Positions 25,118-34,121 of a stretch of 53,374 nt of DNA are shown here, in pieces (within the stretch, counting starts at the first letter, position 1; each line of letters begins with the position of its first letter). Made by a program: the position numbers and the translations under genes. Origin of the DNA: Actinomycetota bacterium (GTDB lineage: Bacteria; Actinomycetota; Actinomycetes; Nanopelagicales; Nanopelagicaceae); the NCBI GenBank assembly GCA_009698615.1, contig WLPU01000013.1, forward strand, positions 1 to 53,374, given 5' to 3'. The notes beneath the pieces are model-generated. The model had not been told where the DNA came from, searched no databases, and saw only the letters and a program-made list of their open reading frames with translations.

Positions 25118-25600
25118 ATGTCATTTAAGGTAGGCGAAACCGTTGTTTATCCCCATCACGGAGCAGCTCTGATCGAAGCGATCGAGACTCGAGTGATCAA
25201 AGGCGAAGAAAAGACCTATCTAGTTCTCAAAGTGGCACAAGGTGACCTCACCGTACGAGTCCCTTCAGATAACGTGGATCTTGTCGGAGTGCGCGATGTT
25301 GTTGATAGTGCCGGACTTGACCGCGTATTCAATGTCTTGCGTCAGCCATACACGGAAGAGCCAACCAACTGGTCTCGTCGTTACAAGGCCAACCTTGAAA
25401 AATTAGCTTCTGGTGATGTCATTAAGGTCGCTGAAGTAGTGCGCGACCTATATCGCCGTGACCTTGACCGCGGACTTTCAGCTGGTGAAAAGCGCATGCT
25501 CTCAAAAGCAAAGCAGATTCTTATTTCTGAGCTCGCACTTGCCGAACGTACAGATGAAGAAAAAGCCGGAGTTATTCTTGATGAGGTTTTAGCTTCTTAA
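25118..25600 (+). CDS. carD: CarD family transcription initiation regulator
   Basis: A 160-residue global regulator that binds the beta subunit of RNA polymerase and stabilises the open promoter complex, notably at rRNA promoters. The N-terminal Tudor-like RNA-polymerase-interaction domain spans 1-60 ([14 protein letters not shown]); the helical DNA-contacting domain follows, with [16 protein letters not shown]. Length matches mycobacterial CarD. It leads the run carD-ispF-cysS-rlmB. Confidence 0.95.
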   Translation: MSFKVGETVVYPHHGAALIEAIETRVIKGEEKTYLVLKVAQGDLTVRVPSDNVDLVGVRDVVDSAGLDRVFNVLRQPYTEEPTNWSRRYKANLEKLASGDVIKVAEVVRDLYRRDLDRGLSAGEKRMLSKAKQILISELALAERTDEEKAGVILDEVLAS

Positions 25601-25619
25601 TTTCACCGAAAGGTAATTT

Positions 25620-26147
25620 ATGACTCCGCCCAACTCTGACGGCGTCAGCACTCCTTCGTTTCGTACTGGTGTTGGCGTTGATGCGCACGCCTTTTCGATG
25701 GATAAAGACCGTGAGATGTGGCTGGCTGGCTTGCATTGGCCTAATGAAATCGGCGTCGACGCACATTCAGATGGCGACGTTGCAGCACATGCAATGTGCG
25801 ATGCGCTTTTTGCAGCAGCCGGGTTGGGTGATCTAGGAACTAATTTTGGTGTCGACCGTCCTGAATACGCGAAAGCTTCTGGCCTTGCGCTTTTATCTGA
25901 AACTTTAAAGAAGATCGAAGCTGCAGGCTTTCGTATCGGAAACGTTTCAGTGCAAGTGATCGCCAATCGACCAAAACTAGGCACTCGCAGAAGCGATGCG
26001 ATTGCAGCCCTTTCTGGCGCCCTCAATGGCGCCGAGGTATCTATTACGGCGACCACAACTGATGGCTTAGGGTTTACAGGCGAAGGCAAAGGAATTGCTG
26101 CGGTTGCATCGGCACTTGTCTATAAGACTTCTCAAGTGTCGCGATAG
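25620..26147 (+). CDS. ispF: 2-C-methyl-D-erythritol 2,4-cyclodiphosphate synthase
   Basis: A 175-residue enzyme of the MEP isoprenoid pathway. Metal ligands are D21, H23 (GVDAHAF) and H57 in [13 protein letters not shown]; the C-terminal [16 protein letters not shown] closes the active site. AAAGG lies before ATG 25620. In mycobacteria ispD sits between carD and ispF; here it is absent and the genes are 19 bases apart. Confidence 0.95.
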   Translation: MTPPNSDGVSTPSFRTGVGVDAHAFSMDKDREMWLAGLHWPNEIGVDAHSDGDVAAHAMCDALFAAAGLGDLGTNFGVDRPEYAKASGLALLSETLKKIEAAGFRIGNVSVQVIANRPKLGTRRSDAIAALSGALNGAEVSITATTTDGLGFTGEGKGIAAVASALVYKTSQVSR

Positions 26148-26154
26148 TCAAAGA

Positions 26155-26160
26155 TAGAAT
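26155..26160 (+). promoter_or_regulatory. -10 box (TAGAAT) of cysS, leaderless spacing
   Basis: TAGAAT, six bases, then ATG 26167; no ribosome site. This fixes the start over the in-frame TTG at 26161. Confidence 0.6.
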
Positions 26161-26166
26161 TTGCCC

Positions 26167-27570
26167 ATGAGTTCACTTGCCCTATATGACACTCTTTCTA
26201 GAACAATCAACCCATTTGTTCCCATAAAAAATGGCAGCGCTTCAATTTATCTATGCGGAGCAACGGTTCAGGCTCCACCGCATATTGGTCATATCAGAAG
26301 CGGCGTGAATTTCGACATTCTGCGTCGATGGATGACCAAGAGTGGCTATGCCGTCACCTTTATTCGTAACGTCACCGATATTGATGACAAGATTTTGCAC
26401 AAAGCGCACGAAGAAAACTTGCCCTGGTGGGCACTGGCTATGAAGTATGAGCGCGCCTTTAGCGATGCATATGCGGCGCTAAATGTTTTGCCACCTACAT
26501 ACGAGCCTCGCGCAACAGGTCACATCACACAGATGATCGAGTTGATGACAACGCTTATTGAAAATGGAGCCGCATACGCGCCAGGCAATGGTGACGTTTA
26601 TCTTGAGGTTCGAAAATTGAATTCCTATCTCACGCTTTCGCGTCAAAAGTTAGATGATTTATTACTGGCAGATGATGCTGCAGAGACGTTCAAGAAAGAC
26701 CCTCGCGATTTTGCACTGTGGAAGGGCGCTAAAGCTGGCGAGCCATCATGGCCAACACCTTGGGGCGATGGAAGACCTGGTTGGCACTTGGAATGTTCTG
26801 CAATGGCCTATGCCTATCTTGGAGAATCTTTCGATATTCACGGAGGTGGATTAGATTTAATTTTCCCTCACCACGAAAATGAAATTGCTCAATCAGAGGC
26901 CGCTGGTTATGTATTTGCAAAAAGTTGGATGCACAATGCATGGGTCACAACTTCTGGCGAGAAAATGTCCAAATCTTTGGGCAATTCTCTGCAAGTGATG
27001 CAATTGCTGAAGAAAGTTCGTGGAATTGAATTGCGTTGGTATCTGGGAAGTGCGCACTACCGTTCAATGCTTGAATTTTCGCAGGCTGCCCTTGATGAAT
27101 CCGCTACTGCATTTCGGCGAATAGAAAGCTTCTTGAATCGCGCTACTGAGATCCTGGGTCACCAGCCAAATCCTCAGCATTCACAAGCCTTTACTGAGGC
27201 GATGAATGATGATTTGGCTGTACCTCTGGCGCTGGCATTAGTTGCTGAATCTTTGCGACTTGGAAATAGCGCTGTGACATCTGGTGACAAGAAAGTGATC
27301 GAAACTAGCGCCAATGAGATCCGAGGCGCCCTTGAAATCCTTGGTTGCGACCCGTTTGATCCCGCGTTCGGCTTGTCTCACGGTGGTGATGTGACCGCTG
27401 CACTTGATGGGACAATTGCACTTGCTCTTACACAACGTGCTGCTGCACGAGAGCGAAAAGATTTTGCTGCATCTGATGCAATTCGTGATGGCTTGAGCGC
27501 CCTTGGAATTACTATCGAAGATACGCCGCAAGGACCACGTTGGTCGATCTCACGTATGGAAGAGCGGTAG
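26167..27570 (+). CDS. cysS: Cysteinyl-tRNA synthetase
   Basis: A 467-residue class I aminoacyl-tRNA synthetase. Zinc-ligand C30 (LCGATVQ), the HIGH motif at 39-42 (PHIGH) and KMSKS at 266-270 are all present, as is the zinc-site segment HGGGLDLIFPHHENE. Length is normal for CysRS, and it is not the shorter mycothiol ligase MshC. It is followed four bases later by rlmB. Confidence 0.95.
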   Translation: MSSLALYDTLSRTINPFVPIKNGSASIYLCGATVQAPPHIGHIRSGVNFDILRRWMTKSGYAVTFIRNVTDIDDKILHKAHEENLPWWALAMKYERAFSDAYAALNVLPPTYEPRATGHITQMIELMTTLIENGAAYAPGNGDVYLEVRKLNSYLTLSRQKLDDLLLADDAAETFKKDPRDFALWKGAKAGEPSWPTPWGDGRPGWHLECSAMAYAYLGESFDIHGGGLDLIFPHHENEIAQSEAAGYVFAKSWMHNAWVTTSGEKMSKSLGNSLQVMQLLKKVRGIELRWYLGSAHYRSMLEFSQAALDESATAFRRIESFLNRATEILGHQPNPQHSQAFTEAMNDDLAVPLALALVAESLRLGNSAVTSGDKKVIETSANEIRGALEILGCDPFDPAFGLSHGGDVTAALDGTIALALTQRAAARERKDFAASDAIRDGLSALGITIEDTPQGPRWSISRMEER

Positions 27571-27574
27571 TCAC

Positions 27575-28516
27575 ATGGCTGGGAATTCATCTCGCAAAGG
27601 CGCCGTGCGCGCATCTAAAAAAGGTCCATCCGGCGGTAGCGGTGGCACAAATAAAAAGCGCCTTTCCGGTAAAGGTCCAACACCAAAAGCCGAAGACCGT
27701 CCTTACCATGCCGCTGCAAAGCGTAAAAAAGCTGCATCTAAGGACACAAGAGAGCGAGCGCCCCGAGTTAAGAGTGAGCGTCCAAAAGGTGGTGGCGAAT
27801 TAGTTGCCGGACGAAATGCCGTTGTTGAAGCACTTCGTGCTGGTGTCCCGGCAATCGAGTTGATTGTTGCACGCAGCATTGATGTCGATGATCGAATTAC
27901 AGAATCGCTCCAGTTGGCGTTATCTGCACGCCTTCCGATTCGCGAAGTGCACCGGGCAGAAGTAGAAGGTTTATCTGGAAGCAGTCAAGGAATTCTTCTT
28001 GCGATCAAGCCTTTTCAATATTCAAGTTTTGAAGAGATTATGCAACGCGCAACATCTCCAAACTTGATCATTGCATTAGACGGAGTGACAGATCCACGAA
28101 ATCTTGGCGCCGTAGTTAGAAGTGCTGCCGCTTTTGGTGCACATGGGGTGGTCATGACTGAACGTCGCGCAGCGGCTATGACAGCATCAGCGTGGAAGAG
28201 CTCTGCTGGCGCCGCTGCACGTTTACCAATTGCTCAAGTAACCAACTTGGCTAGAACCATTGATGCTGCTAAGAAATTGGGCTGTTTTGTTATTGGTTTA
28301 GATGGGGATTCGGACCAAACTTTAAGTGAAATGAAAGTTGCAGAAGAGTCACTCATGATTGTGGTTGGAAGTGAAGGCAAAGGGCTTTCTCGTTTAGTGC
28401 GCGAGAAATGCGACTTAGTCGTCTCAATTCCTATGCGTGCAACAACTGAATCCCTGAATGCCAGCGTGGCAACATCCATTGCTTTATTTTGGGTTGACGA
28501 GCAACGCCGCAAGTAA
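27575..28516 (+). CDS. rlmB: 23S rRNA (guanosine-2'-O)-methyltransferase, SpoU family
   Basis: A 313-residue SPOUT methyltransferase that methylates a guanosine ribose of 23S rRNA. Residues 1-70 are a very basic, disordered-looking extension rich in Lys/Gly/Ser. A substrate-binding domain follows (GGELVAGRNAVVEALRAG), and then the knotted domain with DGVTDPRNLGAVVRSAAAFG, VVGSEGKGLS and the C-terminal ESLNASVATSIALF. ATG 27575 is preferred over an upstream in-frame codon lying inside cysS. Confidence 0.92.
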   Translation: MAGNSSRKGAVRASKKGPSGGSGGTNKKRLSGKGPTPKAEDRPYHAAAKRKKAASKDTRERAPRVKSERPKGGGELVAGRNAVVEALRAGVPAIELIVARSIDVDDRITESLQLALSARLPIREVHRAEVEGLSGSSQGILLAIKPFQYSSFEEIMQRATSPNLIIALDGVTDPRNLGAVVRSAAAFGAHGVVMTERRAAAMTASAWKSSAGAAARLPIAQVTNLARTIDAAKKLGCFVIGLDGDSDQTLSEMKVAEESLMIVVGSEGKGLSRLVREKCDLVVSIPMRATTESLNASVATSIALFWVDEQRRK

Positions 28517-29287
28517 ATGTTTACACGCTTCCTGATCTGCGGTGATTCCTTCTCTGAAGGAATGAGTGATGAAATCGTCAACGGTAATTATCGTGGCTGG
28601 GCAGATCGTGTTGCTGACGTCATGGCCAGAGGTAACCCAGGCTTTACATATGCAAATTTCTCAATTCGAGGCAAGTTGGTTCATCAAGTGATCAAAGATC
28701 AAATTCCCTTAGCTTTGAAATTTGTGACAGGTCCCGAAACCTTAATTTCCTTTCATGCCGGCGCTAACGATGTTTTGCGACCGAACTACAAACCAGATCT
28801 AGTCTTACCTCATTATGCTCAAGCGGTTCGACAAATTGCTGCATCTGATGCCACCGTCATGCTCTTTACGGTGCTGGAGCGAACTGATTCACAAGGAAAA
28901 TCTGCCGATGTTTGGGCCGCCCGCTTTGGAGAGTTCAACGCAAATGTGCGACGTATCGGAAATGAAGTCGGCGCAATCGTTGTGGATGCAAACGAAGAAG
29001 GCTTTCTCGCAGATCGACGTTTTTTGGCAAGCGACAGATTGCACTTAAACGCCATGGGGCATGATCGCGTTACTCAAGGCGTATTAGAAAAACTTAGCCT
29101 TGCGTGTTCATCAGATTGGCGTAGTCCATTACCTCCTGCGCAGCCCAAGAAGTGGCTCTTAAAATTGAAAGAAGATCTTCGTTGGTTTTTTACCTTTTTA
29201 CTCCCGTGGATCATCCGTCGCATCCGAGGAAAATCATCGGGAGATGGTCGCCGCGCTAAGCAATCTAGGCCCATCCCTTGGCCATAG
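28517..29287 (+). CDS. SGNH/GDSL-type hydrolase
   Basis: A 256-residue esterase-like protein. Catalytic blocks are GDSFSEG (Ser near residue 10), GANDVL and the Asp/His block SDRLHLNAMGH. No signal peptide is visible. A basic, aromatic C-terminal segment (WFFTFLLPWIIRRIRGK) may sit at the membrane. It begins at the base after the rlmB stop, so it is translationally coupled. The substrate is unknown. Confidence 0.8.
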   Translation: MFTRFLICGDSFSEGMSDEIVNGNYRGWADRVADVMARGNPGFTYANFSIRGKLVHQVIKDQIPLALKFVTGPETLISFHAGANDVLRPNYKPDLVLPHYAQAVRQIAASDATVMLFTVLERTDSQGKSADVWAARFGEFNANVRRIGNEVGAIVVDANEEGFLADRRFLASDRLHLNAMGHDRVTQGVLEKLSLACSSDWRSPLPPAQPKKWLLKLKEDLRWFFTFLLPWIIRRIRGKSSGDGRRAKQSRPIPWP

Positions 29288-29376
29288 GGGATGCGGGCGA
29301 TTTAGAAGACCATTGATTTGATGTACGGTGGCATTCTCGTCACCTGTTGTTCATCTGCATTGGAGACCCTTCAACC

Positions 29377-31437
29377 GTGGTTCATAGCGAACATCTCATT
29401 GATCGAGAGCTCAGTTGGCTTTCTTTCGACACCCGCGTCTTGGAACTGGCAGAAGATCCTGCAATTCCCTTACTGGAGCGGGTCAGATTCCTATCCATTT
29501 TTTCCTCAAACCTAGATGAATTCTTTATGGTGAGAGTAGCCACACTCAAAAGCAAGATCGAAGCAGGGCACACCAATCACAATACTGCAGGGTTTACGCC
29601 AACCAAGTTGCTACAAGCGATTTCGAAAAAATCGGCAGAATTGGTGAAGCGTCAAAATGACTGTCTTCATAAATTACTTCTTCCAGCCCTAGCGCTGGAG
29701 GGAATCTCTCTTGTGACCTGGAATCAACTAAATGAAAAAGAAAAAGATGCCGCAACTCGTCTATTCAACGAGCGAATATTCCCGGTTCTCACTCCGTTAG
29801 CAGTAGATCCATCCCATCCATTTCCTTATATTTCTGGACTCTCGCTCAATATTGCAGTGATTGTGAAGAATAAGACGACCCAAGAAGAATTCTTTGCTCG
29901 CGTGAAAGTTCCTCCAGTTTTGCCCAGGTTGGTAGAGACTGCTTCCAACGAGGGCAAGAGATTTATCCCCCTTGAGGATTTGATTACTGCTCACTTAGAT
30001 CAACTTTTTCCTGGTATGAAAATTGATAAATGCTTCACTTTCAGAGTAACGAGAAATCAAGATATGGAAATGGATGAAGAAGAGACAGAAGATCTTCTTT
30101 CATCCATTGAACAGGAGCTCTTACGCAGACGTTTTGGTCCTCCAGTGCGATTAGAAATTGAAGATGGAATTGAGCCAGAACTCTTGAACAGTTTGGCAGA
30201 AGAGCTCGGAATTGAAGAATCTGGAATCGTGCGATCTGCCAGACCTCTTGATCTCACTGCTTTCCATAAAATTGCTGACTTAGATTTTCCCGCATTAAAA
30301 TTCCCTCCCTTTAGGGCACAAAGCGCATTGGGCTTAGCTGGCGTAGATCCTGAAAACCCCGAGTCTTTTTTTACTGCTATCCGCGCGGGGGAGATCTTGC
30401 TTCACCACCCATATGAGTCATTTTCAAGCTCTGTCGTGCAATTTCTAAACTCAGCTGCCCAAGACCCGCATGTCCTAGCGATTAAGCAGACGTTGTACCG
30501 AACCTCGGGTGATTCGCCGATTGTTGAAGCCCTGATTGAAGCGGCAGAAGCGGGTAAACAAGTACTCGTCGTGATTGAGATTCGGGCGAGGTTTGATGAG
30601 CTAGCCAATGTTCGTTGGGCCAGAAAGCTAGAAGCAGCTGGAGCTCATGTGGTGTACGGATTAATGGGCTTTAAAACGCACGCAAAACTCTCGTTAGTTG
30701 TGCGAGATGAGCCCTCTGGACTTCGAAGTTATTGCCATGTTGGAACTGGAAATTACAACCCGAAGACTGCGAGGTTTTATGAAGATCTGGGTTTGCTCAG
30801 CGCCGATCCAGTCCTCACGGATGACTTAACAAAACTATTTAATCAACTTTCTGGCTTTGCTCCTCAATCTGAGTACTCACGGTTACTAGTTGCGCCACGA
30901 ACTCTGCGCTCAGGGTTACTTGCAAAGATTGATCACGAGATAGAAAATTACAAGGCCGGCCTACCTGCCGGAATTCAATTTAAGTTAAATTCTTTACTCG
31001 ATGAAGACTTTGTCGAAGCCTTGTATAAAGCTTCAAGCCATGGCGTACCAGTGGATTTAGTCATCCGAGGGATTTGCGCATTGCGACCCGGAATCGCTGG
31101 ACTTTCCGACAACATTAAAGTCCGTTCAATTCTTGGCAGGTACCTAGAACACTCTCGAATATTTCACTTCGCCAACGGAGGAAACGACGAATATTGGATT
31201 GGAAGTGCGGATTTGATGCATAGAAATCTGGATCGTCGCGTAGAGAGTTTAGTTCGCCTAGATGCTTTAGCTCATAAGCAGGAGTTACAACGAATTCTCG
31301 ATTTGAATCTTTCTGAAAATATTGCAAGCTGGCACCTAGCCGATGATGCGTGGACACGAGTCGCGCTCTCAGCGCTTAACGAGAAACTTATCGATATTCA
31401 AGACTCAATGATTCAGTATCATCAAAAAGGTAGGTAA
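29377..31437 (+). CDS. ppk: Polyphosphate kinase 1
   Basis: A 686-residue enzyme that reversibly makes polyphosphate from ATP. The N-terminal domain starts with IDRELSWLSFDTRVLELAED, as in the family. The autophosphorylated histidine lies in GFKTHAKLSLVVR, residue 435 with this start. Other family segments are YCHVGTGNYNPKTARFYEDLG and MHRNLDRRVESLV. GTG 29377, 11 bases after GGAG (29362-29365), is preferred to TTG 29347. The next gene is a MutT1-like enzyme, the same order as in mycobacteria, and ppx follows on the opposite strand. Confidence 0.93.
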   Translation: MVHSEHLIDRELSWLSFDTRVLELAEDPAIPLLERVRFLSIFSSNLDEFFMVRVATLKSKIEAGHTNHNTAGFTPTKLLQAISKKSAELVKRQNDCLHKLLLPALALEGISLVTWNQLNEKEKDAATRLFNERIFPVLTPLAVDPSHPFPYISGLSLNIAVIVKNKTTQEEFFARVKVPPVLPRLVETASNEGKRFIPLEDLITAHLDQLFPGMKIDKCFTFRVTRNQDMEMDEEETEDLLSSIEQELLRRRFGPPVRLEIEDGIEPELLNSLAEELGIEESGIVRSARPLDLTAFHKIADLDFPALKFPPFRAQSALGLAGVDPENPESFFTAIRAGEILLHHPYESFSSSVVQFLNSAAQDPHVLAIKQTLYRTSGDSPIVEALIEAAEAGKQVLVVIEIRARFDELANVRWARKLEAAGAHVVYGLMGFKTHAKLSLVVRDEPSGLRSYCHVGTGNYNPKTARFYEDLGLLSADPVLTDDLTKLFNQLSGFAPQSEYSRLLVAPRTLRSGLLAKIDHEIENYKAGLPAGIQFKLNSLLDEDFVEALYKASSHGVPVDLVIRGICALRPGIAGLSDNIKVRSILGRYLEHSRIFHFANGGNDEYWIGSADLMHRNLDRRVESLVRLDALAHKQELQRILDLNLSENIASWHLADDAWTRVALSALNEKLIDIQDSMIQYHQKGR

Positions 31438-31442
31438 AGCAG

Positions 31443-32345
31443 ATGCCAGACACAGCGGACTTTATCCAAGCGGCCGGCGCAGTTCTGTGGCGACGAAATA
31501 AAGCTACAGAAATTGAAATTGCCGTGATCCATCGCCCTAAATATGACGATTGGTCTTTACCTAAAGGTAAATTGGAGGCAGGTGAGTCACATATTGCTTG
31601 CGCATTTCGTGAGGTCCTTGAAGAAACTGGCGTAACAGCTGTGTTCGGACCCGAGCTTGGTCAAACCACTTACACAGTTGAAGGTGAAAAAAAGATTGCG
31701 CGCTATTGGTCTGCACGAGCAACCCATGTTCCTTTAGGCAAACCCGATCCCTTGGAAGTTGACAAGATTCAATGGCTCAAACCAAACGAAGCGAAAAAAG
31801 AATTAACAAATAAAGATGACTGTAAAGTCGTAGATTTCTTTCTTGAATTCGGACCTGATACAACTCCACTGATTCTCTTAAGGCACGCTAAAGCTGTTAA
31901 ACGATTTGATTGGGATGGCGATGATGGTGATCGCCCGCTGGATGTCCTTGGCCAACGTCAAGCTAAGCGTCTATTGCTAAGTTTTTTGCCTTACGCGATT
32001 CAAAGTATCTATTCCTCTGATGCGATGCGATGCCTAGATTCAGTCAATCAAATGGCAAAAATTCTGAACTTGAAACTATTATCAACAAAAGATTTAAGTG
32101 AGTATGGTTACGAGCAAGACAAAGAGTCAGCAATTAAGTATGTGCGAAAGCTAGTAAAGAAGAATGTTTCAACTTTAGTGTGCAGCCACAATCCCCTACT
32201 TCCAGGGATAGTAAAAGAGCTCATTGGAAAGAAGAACTTCAAGAATCTCGATTATGAAAAGTTGAGCCCTGGAGATGCTTGGGTTCTCCACCATCGCGAC
32301 GGAGAAGTGGTTGCTATTGACTGGGTTTTGGCCCCGGAAGTTTAG
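31443..32345 (+). CDS. Nudix hydrolase fused to a SixA-like histidine phosphatase (MutT1 type)
   Basis: A 300-residue two-domain protein. Residues 1-135 form a Nudix domain with the box GKLEAGESHIACAFREVLEETGV. Residues 140-300 form a histidine-phosphatase domain beginning ILLRHAKAVKRFDWDGD and ending with the second histidine in LVCSHNPLLPG. Mycobacterial MutT1 has this fusion and cleans up oxidised guanine nucleotides and diadenosine polyphosphates. It sits 5 bases after ppk and overlaps the convergent ppx by four bases. Confidence 0.88.
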   Translation: MPDTADFIQAAGAVLWRRNKATEIEIAVIHRPKYDDWSLPKGKLEAGESHIACAFREVLEETGVTAVFGPELGQTTYTVEGEKKIARYWSARATHVPLGKPDPLEVDKIQWLKPNEAKKELTNKDDCKVVDFFLEFGPDTTPLILLRHAKAVKRFDWDGDDGDRPLDVLGQRQAKRLLLSFLPYAIQSIYSSDAMRCLDSVNQMAKILNLKLLSTKDLSEYGYEQDKESAIKYVRKLVKKNVSTLVCSHNPLLPGIVKELIGKKNFKNLDYEKLSPGDAWVLHHRDGEVVAIDWVLAPEV

Positions 32346-33259
32346 CGTTCGTTCCAATCGAGCCATTTAAGAATAACGCCTTCACGAAGAGCCCACGGGC
32401 ATATTTCTAACTCTGAGATATTTAAATTGTCCATCACCGACTGAGCGACGATGGCACCGGCCACAATTTGCTGAGCTCTAGCACCGGAAATGCCTGGCAA
32501 TTTAGATCGTTCTTCATTCTTCATCTCGATCAATTTAGGTATTAGGCCTAGGAGGGTATTTGCTTCTAACGCCTGCGGATCGTCTCCGTACCAATGATTA
32601 GCTAACCGCGCCAAAGTTCGGAAGGTCTTGCTTGTTGCTACAAAATGGTCTGCATTGTGGCTTCTCAATTTTAGAGGCATTTTATTTTGCAAAGTTTCAT
32701 CAACATAATTTTGCAAATTCTTCAAACCCTTAGCTGGTATTGTGCCGGCGCTTATAAATTCACGCGTGAGCCGTGCTGCACCCAATGGAAATGAAATTGC
32801 GACCTCTGGGCTCTCATCAACACCCGTTGCAAGTTCGAGGGAGCCTCCGCCGATGTCAATGACTAACAGTTTTCCGCTTGACCACCCAAGCCAACGTCGT
32901 ACAGCCAAGAATGTAATTCGCGCCTCCTCTTCGCCAGAAAGAATTTGAAGGTCGAGTTCATATTTCCTATTGATGGTTGCAATTATCTCTAAGCCATTTT
33001 TTGATTCACGAATAGCTGATGTTGCAAATGCAAGAATTTCTTCGGTTTTAAAACTTTTAGCGTGAGCGATGGCACCGTCAATACCTTGAATGAGCAGAGC
33101 GATGCCCTCAGGAGTGATCGCACCTTTTGCATCGAGGTATTCCGTGAGCCGAAGTTCCACTTTGTGGTTTGTGGTTGGGGTAGGTCGAGCCCCCGGATGA
33201 GCATCTACTACCTGGAGATGTATTGTGTTTGACCCCACATCCAGCACCCCGAGTCGCAT
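32342..33259 (-). CDS. ppx: Exopolyphosphatase / Ppx-GppA family
   Basis: A 305-residue member of the ASKHA-fold Ppx/GppA family, which degrades polyphosphate or pppGpp. The phosphate-binding loops are LDVGSNTIHLQVVD at the N-terminus and VIDIGGGSLELA near residue 140, with catalytic Glu in GEEEARI. At about 300 residues it is the short actinobacterial form. It faces ppk-mutT1, so synthesis and degradation of polyphosphate are encoded together. Confidence 0.9.
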   Translation of the reverse strand: MRLGVLDVGSNTIHLQVVDAHPGARPTPTTNHKVELRLTEYLDAKGAITPEGIALLIQGIDGAIAHAKSFKTEEILAFATSAIRESKNGLEIIATINRKYELDLQILSGEEEARITFLAVRRWLGWSSGKLLVIDIGGGSLELATGVDESPEVAISFPLGAARLTREFISAGTIPAKGLKNLQNYVDETLQNKMPLKLRSHNADHFVATSKTFRTLARLANHWYGDDPQALEANTLLGLIPKLIEMKNEERSKLPGISGARAQQIVAGAIVAQSVMDNLNISELEICPWALREGVILKWLDWNER

Positions 33260-33265
33260 GGAGAC

Positions 33266-33271
33266 AACTTA
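33266..33271 (-). promoter_or_regulatory. -10 box (TAAGTT) of ppx, leaderless spacing
   Basis: On the minus strand TAAGTT, six bases, ATG 33259, without a ribosome site. Confidence 0.5.
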
Positions 33272-33306
33272 CACGCTCATTTGTGTGCACCTTGGCAATC
33301 AGATGC

Positions 33307-33315
33307 TGACATAAT
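33307..33315 (+). promoter_or_regulatory. Extended -10 element of tRNA-Thr
   Basis: TG-A-CATAAT is an extended -10 sequence ending 15 bases before the tRNA, giving a start near 33322. No -35 at proper spacing is visible. Confidence 0.4.
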
Positions 33316-33330
33316 GCCCCAGTACCAAAT

Positions 33331-33405
33331 GCCTCCCTAGCTCAGTGGTAGAGCGCCCGCCTTGTAAGCGGAAGGTCGTCAGTTCAATCCTGACGGGGGG
33401 CTCCA
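33331..33405 (+). tRNA. tRNA-Thr (anticodon TGT)
   Basis: A full cloverleaf can be drawn: acceptor GCCTCCC with GGGGGGC (one T-G pair), D-stem GCTC/GAGC, anticodon loop CTTGTAA with TGT at 33363-33365, T-stem GTCAG/CTGAC around TTCAATC, discriminator T and an encoded CCA (33403-33405). The top pair of the anticodon stem is a C-A mismatch. It reads ACA codons and, by wobble, others of the Thr box. Confidence 0.95.
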
Positions 33406-33413
33406 TTCAGACT

Positions 33414-33419
33414 TAGAAT
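33414..33419 (+). promoter_or_regulatory. -10 box (TAGAAT) of the lysine-rich small protein gene
   Basis: TAGAAT lies 9 bases after the tRNA and predicts a start near 33426. The resulting 27-base leader contains AAAGGGGA before ATG 33453. Confidence 0.5.
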
Positions 33420-33452
33420 CACTCATCTCGATAAAACAAAGGGGACACGCAA

Positions 33453-33560
33453 ATGGCTAACAAAGAACAAAAGAGCAACGCAAACCAAAAGAAGGAACCA
33501 AAACTCTCTCTTAAAGAAAAGCGCGCAAAGAAGCAAGAAAAGAAAGATAAGAATAAGTAA
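33453..33560 (+). CDS. 35-residue lysine-rich small protein
   Basis: ATG 33453 is preceded by a strong ribosome site AAAGGGGA (about 33438-33445) at good spacing, and the frame ends in TAA after 35 codons. Thirteen of 35 residues are lysine, with repeated KKQEKK-like stretches, no hydrophobic segment and one proline. It is probably a disordered nucleic-acid-associated or ribosome-associated peptide; no family is recognised with certainty. A -10 box of its own (33414) and the ribosome site argue that it is real. Confidence 0.75.
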   Translation: MANKEQKSNANQKKEPKLSLKEKRAKKQEKKDKNK

Positions 33561-33585
33561 TTTTGATTAACGGAAGGGCTTGCTG

Positions 33586-34116
33586 ATGTCTGGACAAGAG
33601 CGTCTCAGTGCTTTTCCTCTGGAGTCATTCCGCGATGTATTAGCAGCAAACGGTGAGTTCTCCGCCGCATTTAAAGGGAGCGCTCTCACCGGTTCTGCGG
33701 CTAAAGGTTTAGCCATAGTGACGTGCATGGACTCTCGTATTAGTCCATTGGCCTTGGTGGGAATGCAATCAGGAGATGCCAAGATTTTGAGAAATGCTGG
33801 CGCTCGCGTGACAGAGGATGTTTTGCGCACATTGGTTCTTGCCACTTACTTGTTAGGCGTGAATCGTATTTTGGTCATGCCCCATACGGATTGTCGAATG
33901 GCGCAAAGCGAAGAAGCCGATATTCACGCAACAATCTCTCAAGAATTCGGCGTTGACACGCGCAGTTTGGAATTTCGCACCGTTTCAGATCAACGCAAAG
34001 CACTGACTACAGATGTCACCCGTATTCGCTCATATCCACTTTTGCGAAAAGGCGTCACTGTAGGCGGGGCGATATACAACGTCACCACAGGAGCTCTCGA
34101 ACCGCTCGATTGTTAG
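33586..34116 (+). CDS. Beta-class carbonic anhydrase
   Basis: A 176-residue zinc enzyme interconverting CO2 and bicarbonate. Zinc ligands appear in TCMDSR (Cys, Asp-Arg dyad) and PHTDC (His, Cys). Length is short for the class but typical of actinobacterial members. GGAAGGG (33571-33577) precedes ATG 33586. Its stop falls five bases before the murT start. Confidence 0.85.
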   Translation: MSGQERLSAFPLESFRDVLAANGEFSAAFKGSALTGSAAKGLAIVTCMDSRISPLALVGMQSGDAKILRNAGARVTEDVLRTLVLATYLLGVNRILVMPHTDCRMAQSEEADIHATISQEFGVDTRSLEFRTVSDQRKALTTDVTRIRSYPLLRKGVTVGGAIYNVTTGALEPLDC

Positions 34117-34121
34117 TAGCC

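Noticed and set aside
25589-26089. 166-codon minus-strand ORF opposite ispF
   Set aside because: ispF is certain on the plus strand with all catalytic residues; the opposite frame is only open by codon bias.
33266-33330. TTGGCA at 33292 as -35 of tRNA-Thr
   Set aside because: The spacing to the CATAAT box is only 12 bases, too short for a normal promoter.
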